From Actinomycetota bacterium (lineage in GTDB: Bacteria > Actinomycetota > Thermoleophilia > Gaiellales > Gaiellaceae): 10,056 bases of DNA. Made by a program: the position numbers and the translations under genes. The stretch covers positions 1 to 10,056 of the forward strand of contig JACCWU010000274.1 in the NCBI GenBank assembly GCA_013697465.1, in the 5' to 3' direction. Of this stretch, positions 6,909 through 10,056 are shown piece by piece. The notes beneath the pieces are model-generated. The model worked only from the letters and a program-made list of their open reading frames with translations. It did not search any database and was not told where the DNA came from. The stretch's first letter is position 1. Each line of letters opens with the position of its first letter.

Positions 6909-7775
6909 CTGACCCGAACGGCCATCGCCGCGCAGCCCGACTGGCTGCGCCAGGTTCCCGAGCGGGTGGGGGACGCGCGGTTGCCAGAGGGCGCCCGCGT
7001 GCTGTTCACCGGCTGCGGTACCTCGTTCCATGCAGCCCTCGCCTGCGGGCCGAAAGCTCAGGCCCTGGAGGTCGTGCTCGGGAACGCGTCGGCGGCGGAC
7101 ATCCTTGTAGCTCTGAGCCACGAGGGCGAGACGCGTCTGACTCTGGAGGCCGTTCAGGCGTTCGCAGGAGAGACGTGGCTGATCACCGGAGCACCCGAGA
7201 GCCCGCTCGCGAGCGCCGCCGACCACGTCGTCGTCGCAAGTCCCGAGCTCGAGAAGAGCTATTGCCACACCGTGAGCTACACGTGCGCGATCGCGGCTGG
7301 CCGGGCTCTTCTCGGTGAGGACGTGAGCGACCTCGCCTCGGCGGTCGAGCGCGAGCTCGCGGCCGACCCGCTCCGCTCGTCCGAGCACGAGCGCTTCCTC
7401 GTCGCCGGCGCGGGAAGGGACGAGGCCACCGTCCTCGAGGCGGTGCTAAAGCTCCGAGAGGGTGCGCACGTCGTTGCGGAGGCGCACCACACCGAGCAGC
7501 TTCTCCACGGGCACCTGGCCGCGGTCGACGACTCGGTCCGCTGTTTCGTGCTGGAGGGGGCCGGCCGGGCAGCCGAGCGCGCGCGCGATGTCGTCCGCGC
7601 CCTCGGAGAGCTCGGCTGCAAGACGACGCTCGTCTCGACGAGCCACCCGGTCGTGGACATCGTGCGGTTCCAGCGGCTGACGGTGGACCTGGCCGAGGCA
7701 CGAGGCGTCGACCCAGACCTCATCCGCTGGGACGAGGCGCCTTGGGACCGGGCTCGCAAGGCTCAGGACGTCTAG
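6897..7775 (+). CDS. Stand-alone double-SIS domain sugar-phosphate isomerase/deaminase-like protein
   Basis: 292 residues with two SIS domains (about 25-160 and 165-290), resembling the isomerase half of GlmS without the glutaminase domain. First domain: FTGCGTSFHAAL (37-48), SHEGET (74-79) and EKSYCHTVSYT (119-129), which bind the sugar phosphate in relatives. Second domain: EAVLKLREGAHVVAEAHHTE (181-200) and LLHGHLA (202-208). Glu188 and His204 are 16 residues apart, as are the catalytic Glu488 and His504 of E. coli GlmS. A C-terminal Lys288 may stand in for GlmS Lys603, though the spacing to the preceding Pro is one residue longer. It probably acts on a hexosamine or ketose/aldose phosphate in the cytoplasm (NagB-II, AgaS and FrlB are similar stand-alone proteins); the exact substrate is open. 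Divergent from M16. Its TAG stop overlaps the opposing gene stop within a CTAG palindrome. Confidence 0.85.
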   Translation: MPGQLTRTAIAAQPDWLRQVPERVGDARLPEGARVLFTGCGTSFHAALACGPKAQALEVVLGNASAADILVALSHEGETRLTLEAVQAFAGETWLITGAPESPLASAADHVVVASPELEKSYCHTVSYTCAIAAGRALLGEDVSDLASAVERELAADPLRSSEHERFLVAGAGRDEATVLEAVLKLREGAHVVAEAHHTEQLLHGHLAAVDDSVRCFVLEGAGRAAERARDVVRALGELGCKTTLVSTSHPVVDIVRFQRLTVDLAEARGVDPDLIRWDEAPWDRARKAQDV

Positions 7776-8085
7776 CGGTCCTCGAGCCGATAGACGAAGC
7801 GAAGCGCCTGCCAGCGCTCGTCGATCGAGCACGACTTGTTGTCGACGAGGCCGTGCGCGAGGCCGATCTCCTGCACGCTCTCGAACGTCAAGTCGCCCCC
7901 GATCTTCGCCGTCTTCTTCGGCCAGGCGATCCAGCGCCCGTCCGCGGGATCGAGCGTTGCCTTCAGTGTCTCGAACCGGCGCTCGAGCTCCGCCCGGCTC
8001 GTCGTGAAGAAGACGACGACAGCCGTCCCCGACCGCGCGCCCAGCTTCTGCGAGAGCGGCGTTCCGAGTAGTCCTTATCGGGCAT
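7772..8085 (-). pseudogene. Broken DUF3052-like gene (frameshift plus internal deletion)
   Basis: From ATG 8085 the reading begins MPDKDYS, then derails into Arg/Ser-rich noise and stops after about 38 codons. In the next frame the expected continuation appears without a stop: GTPLSQKLGARSG, then TAVVVFFTTSRAELERRF, GRWIAWPKKTAKIGGDLT and GLVDNKSCSIDERWQALRF, ending LEDR and TAG. Restoring one G at 8064-8065 (TACTCGGAACG to TACTCGGGAACG) joins both parts as MPDKDYSGTPLSQKLG. The length of 314 bases is one short of a whole number of codons. From memory of the family, about 40 residues are also missing between the KLG-x-x-xG segment and the VVVFF strand (junction near 8020-8030). The second frame has no usable start, and it is the frame of the upstream epimerase beyond its TAA. 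The ATG overlaps the epimerase end by 11 bases, so it was the third gene of that operon. Function of the family is unknown. A sequencing error could explain the frameshift but not the deletion. Confidence 0.72.
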
Positions 8086-9043
8086 TCCACGCCGCGAGCA
8101 ATGCCGCCTCCCTCTCGGGGTCGAGTCCGGCGTCCTCCGTCAGAGTGGCGTCCTCGAGCGCCCCGCGAACGGTCTCGGCAAGGGCTCGGAACCGGAGTCC
8201 GGCTGCAAGGGCGCGTTCGACGACGGCGGCATGTGCGCCGGCCATCGCGGGGTCTGCGATCCACAGCGGCAGCTCCATCCACTCGCCCACGGCGTTCTCC
8301 AGGAGAAACTCGTCAGGCACCCAGACGAGCTCCGCGCTGCTGCCGCTGATCCCGCGACACGTCTCGAGCAGCTCGCCCCAGCCGACTCCCGGGTTTGTCG
8401 CGTTGAACGTCCCGCCGCTGCCCTGATCGCACAGGTCCACCATCCACTCGGCGAGATCTCGGACGTCTACGAACTGCACCTGGCGCTCCGGTGGAGCGGG
8501 GGCGAGGACCTCACCTCCACGGGCGACCCGGTGCGGCCAGTACGTGAACCGCCCGGTGGGATCGTGCGGACCGACGATGATCCCGGGCCGGACGACGAGT
8601 GCCCGCTCGCCGAACACGTTGCGTACGGCGTCTTCGCACAGCACCTTGAGGGAGCCGTAGTTCCCGTAGTCCGGAAGCAGTCGGTCGACCGGACCGTCGC
8701 CGAGCTCCGCGAGGTCGCTCTCCTCGTCGACACGCGTGCTGAAGTCGGCGTAGGCCGAGATGCTCGAGACGAAGCAGTAGAGGCCGGATCCGGCGAGCGC
8801 CTCGGCGGAGGAGCGGACGGCGTGTGGCACGTACCCGCTCGTGTCGATCACCGCGTCCCACCGTCTACCCCGGAGCGCGCCGAGGTCGTTCTCTCGGTCC
8901 CCCGCGAGCCTTTCGACCTCGGGGTACAGGCCCGGGTTCGTGCGGCCGCGGTTGAAGAACGTCAACTCGTGGCCTCGGGCGAGAGCCGCATCCGCAAGCG
9001 CACGCCCGACGAACCTCGGGCCGCCGAGGACGAGTAGCTTCAC
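8075..9043 (-). CDS. Atypical SDR NAD(P)-dependent epimerase/dehydratase-like protein
   Basis: 322-residue Rossmann-fold protein. The nucleotide-binding loop is GGPRFVG (7-13), in place of the classical GxxGxxG, followed by FFNRGRTNPG (29-38), whose Asn-Arg favours NADP. DVIDTSGY-type strand 4 is seen as AVIDTSGYVPH (64-74). The active site shows Ser93/Ser94 (FVSSISAY) and the YxxxK pair Tyr129-Lys133 (YGNYGSLK); RPGIIVGPHDPTGRF (152-166) follows. This pattern belongs to the group commonly labelled NAD-dependent epimerase or 2'-hydroxyisoflavone reductase, related to chloroplast CSP41. True substrates in bacteria are mostly unknown, so I give none. GTG 9043 overlaps the TGA of the upstream aminotransferase by four bases and begins exactly at the first beta strand (KLLVLGG). 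Its own stop is overlapped by the ATG of the broken DUF3052-like gene. It is likely the middle gene of a three-gene operon. Confidence 0.87.
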   Translation of the reverse strand: MKLLVLGGPRFVGRALADAALARGHELTFFNRGRTNPGLYPEVERLAGDRENDLGALRGRRWDAVIDTSGYVPHAVRSSAEALAGSGLYCFVSSISAYADFSTRVDEESDLAELGDGPVDRLLPDYGNYGSLKVLCEDAVRNVFGERALVVRPGIIVGPHDPTGRFTYWPHRVARGGEVLAPAPPERQVQFVDVRDLAEWMVDLCDQGSGGTFNATNPGVGWGELLETCRGISGSSAELVWVPDEFLLENAVGEWMELPLWIADPAMAGAHAAVVERALAAGLRFRALAETVRGALEDATLTEDAGLDPEREAALLAAWNAR

Positions 9044-10056
9044 GTGAGCTCTGCAAGGCCGGCGAGGAGCCGGTCGACCTCTTCCTCGGTGTTGTAGTGG
9101 ACGATGCCCGCGCGGACGGCCCCGTCGTCCAGGCCGAGGTAGGCCATCGTCTCGACTGCGTAGTAGTTCCCGTGCCAGACCGCGATGTCGCGCTCGGCCA
9201 GGAGCGTCGCAATCTGCTCGGGACTGTGGCCAGGAACGTTGAAGCAGAATGTGGGAACCCGACCCGCCATCGCCGGGGGTCCGTACAGCTCGATCGCAGG
9301 CGGGAGTCCGGCGAGCAACCGCTCGCCGAGAGCGTGCTCGTGAGAGTTGATCGCGGCCCATCCGAGCGAGTCGATGTAGTCCACGGCCGCGACGAACCCG
9401 GCGAGCAGCTCGTGCTGGAGCGTCCCGAGCTCGAAACGATGTCCGACGGGGTGGTCGGCCGCCGGCCGCACCTTGTACGGCCTCCAGGACGCGAGCAGCC
9501 CCTCTCGCCCGTAGGCGAGCCCCATGTGCGGCCCGAAGTACTTGTACGGCGAGCAGATGAGCAAATCGACGCCCCATTCGGCTACGTCAATGGCTCCATG
9601 TGGCGCGTAATGGACGGCATCGGCCCAGGCGAGCGCGCCTGCAGAATGGGCGAGATCCACGATCCGGCGAACGTCCGGCGCGGTGCCGACTGAGTTCGCA
9701 GCGACCGGAAAGCCGACAACCCGTGTCCGTTCGGAGAGTTGGCGCTCAAGGTCGTTGTAGTCAACTTCGAGATCATCAGTGACACCCGCGAACCGAACGA
9801 CGATGCCGATGTCGTGCGCAAGTTCCAGCCACGGTGCGACGTTCGCATCGTGGTCGAGCTTGGTGACGATGATCTCGTCGCCGGGACGCAGAGTCCGCGC
9901 AAAAGCCCGCGTTAGCAGGAAATTCAAGGCAGTCATGCTCGGGCCGAATGCCACCTCCTCGCTGCTGCAGCCGAGGAAGTCGGCAGCGCGTTGACGGGCG
10001 TGTTCGACTAGGGCGTCGGTGCATTGTGATGTCTCGTAGGGCGCGCCGATGTTGGC
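9040..10056 (-). CDS. Class V aminotransferase, cysteine desulfurase-like (VC1184-type) subfamily, 5' end outside window
   Basis: 338 visible residues of a fold-type I PLP enzyme; about the first 60-70 residues of a roughly 400-residue protein lie beyond the window. Counting from the window edge: ANIGAPYETS (1-10), FGPSMTALNF (37-46), KLDHDANVAPW (66-76) with His69 over the PLP ring, AWADAVHYAPH (143-153) with Asp146, and ICSPYKYFGPHMG (167-179) with Lys172 as the PLP lysine. These match the subfamily annotated as cysteine desulfurase-like. At the place where true SufS/IscS-type enzymes have the loop cysteine (GHHCA), this protein has GNYYA (296-300), with Tyr299. Persulfide-forming desulfurase activity is therefore unlikely and the real reaction is unknown. 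An in-frame GTG at 9954 is internal, not the start, because the frame and family similarity continue to 10056. It is the first visible gene of an operon with the epimerase. Confidence 0.9.
   Translation of the reverse strand, partial: ANIGAPYETSQCTDALVEHARQRAADFLGCSSEEVAFGPSMTALNFLLTRAFARTLRPGDEIIVTKLDHDANVAPWLELAHDIGIVVRFAGVTDDLEVDYNDLERQLSERTRVVGFPVAANSVGTAPDVRRIVDLAHSAGALAWADAVHYAPHGAIDVAEWGVDLLICSPYKYFGPHMGLAYGREGLLASWRPYKVRPAADHPVGHRFELGTLQHELLAGFVAAVDYIDSLGWAAINSHEHALGERLLAGLPPAIELYGPPAMAGRVPTFCFNVPGHSPEQIATLLAERDIAVWHGNYYAVETMAYLGLDDGAVRAGIVHYNTEEEVDRLLAGLAELT

Noticed and set aside
6872..7009. Upstream starts for M16 at 7009 or 6898
   Set aside because: The extra residues do not resemble M16 N-termini and run into the divergent SIS gene; GTG 6871 follows a -10-like box at seven bases.
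5453..7318. 621-codon plus-strand open frame opposite decarboxylase and M16
   Set aside because: Antisense to two well-supported genes and overlapping the SIS gene in another frame; no motif found.
7446..8282. 278-codon minus frame spanning the DUF3052-like region
   Set aside because: It is the third frame over the SIS, DUF3052-like and epimerase genes. The DUF3052 motifs are in other frames.
8231..9037. 268-codon plus-strand frame opposite the epimerase
   Set aside because: Antisense shadow; the epimerase on the other strand has all its motifs.
9955..10056. GTG at 9954 as the true start of the aminotransferase
   Set aside because: The frame stays open to the window edge and reads as family sequence (IGAPYETS, AADFLGCSSEEV), so the gene continues beyond the window.
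1..10056. CRISPR arrays, tRNA/rRNA genes, insertion sequences, long direct or inverted repeats
   Set aside because: Reading both strands I found no regularly spaced repeats, no tRNA-like cloverleaf in the few short gaps, and no transposase or integrase motifs; nearly every base is in a recognised gene.

Overview
The window is GC-rich chromosomal DNA, densely coding on both strands. I read ten protein-coding loci in about 10 kb: eight intact or edge-truncated enzyme genes (two of them cut by the window ends), one broken gene and one possible short gene remnant. High GC, frequent GTG starts, 4-base GTGA stop/start overlaps and promoter -10 boxes lying directly before start codons suggest a high-GC Gram-positive. 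My best guess is a deep-branching actinobacterium such as Thermoleophilia (Gaiella or Solirubrobacter relatives). That placement is an inference and no phylogenetic marker gene is present. I see no rRNA, tRNA, CRISPR, insertion sequence or phage gene.

Layout. 1-987 (-): 5' two-thirds of an M32 carboxypeptidase. 988-1025: very short divergent promoter region. 1026-2168 (+): M24 aminopeptidase-family protein, overlapping by 4 bases with 2165-4144 (+): acetyl-CoA synthetase (acs). 4145-4232: short convergent gap with a small hairpin and a possible gene remnant. 5603-6871 (-): M16 zinc protease, overlapping by 4 bases with the downstream 4233-5606 (-): PLP-dependent group II decarboxylase. 6872-6896: divergent promoter region. 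6897-7775 (+): stand-alone double-SIS sugar-phosphate isomerase-like protein. 9040-10056 (-): class V aminotransferase of the cysteine-desulfurase-like type, cut by the window end, followed with a 4-base overlap by 8075-9043 (-): atypical SDR epimerase, then with an 11-base overlap by 7772-8085 (-): a DUF3052-like gene that is frameshifted and internally deleted.

Functionally this looks like ordinary central and peptide metabolism rather than a defence or mobile system. Three metallopeptidases (M32, M24, M16) lie close together. The peptide- and acetate-handling genes would fit growth on protein-derived carbon, but the link is only by proximity.

The points worth a second look are: (1) a recurring TAnnnT-N7-start arrangement that predicts leaderless transcripts, including two divergent promoters sharing one TATA core; (2) the broken DUF3052-like gene, whose body has been shifted into the frame of the upstream epimerase; (3) loss of the desulfurase cysteine, replaced by Tyr, in the aminotransferase; (4) motif substitutions in the M32 and Acs proteins. 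I found no clear previously undescribed system.
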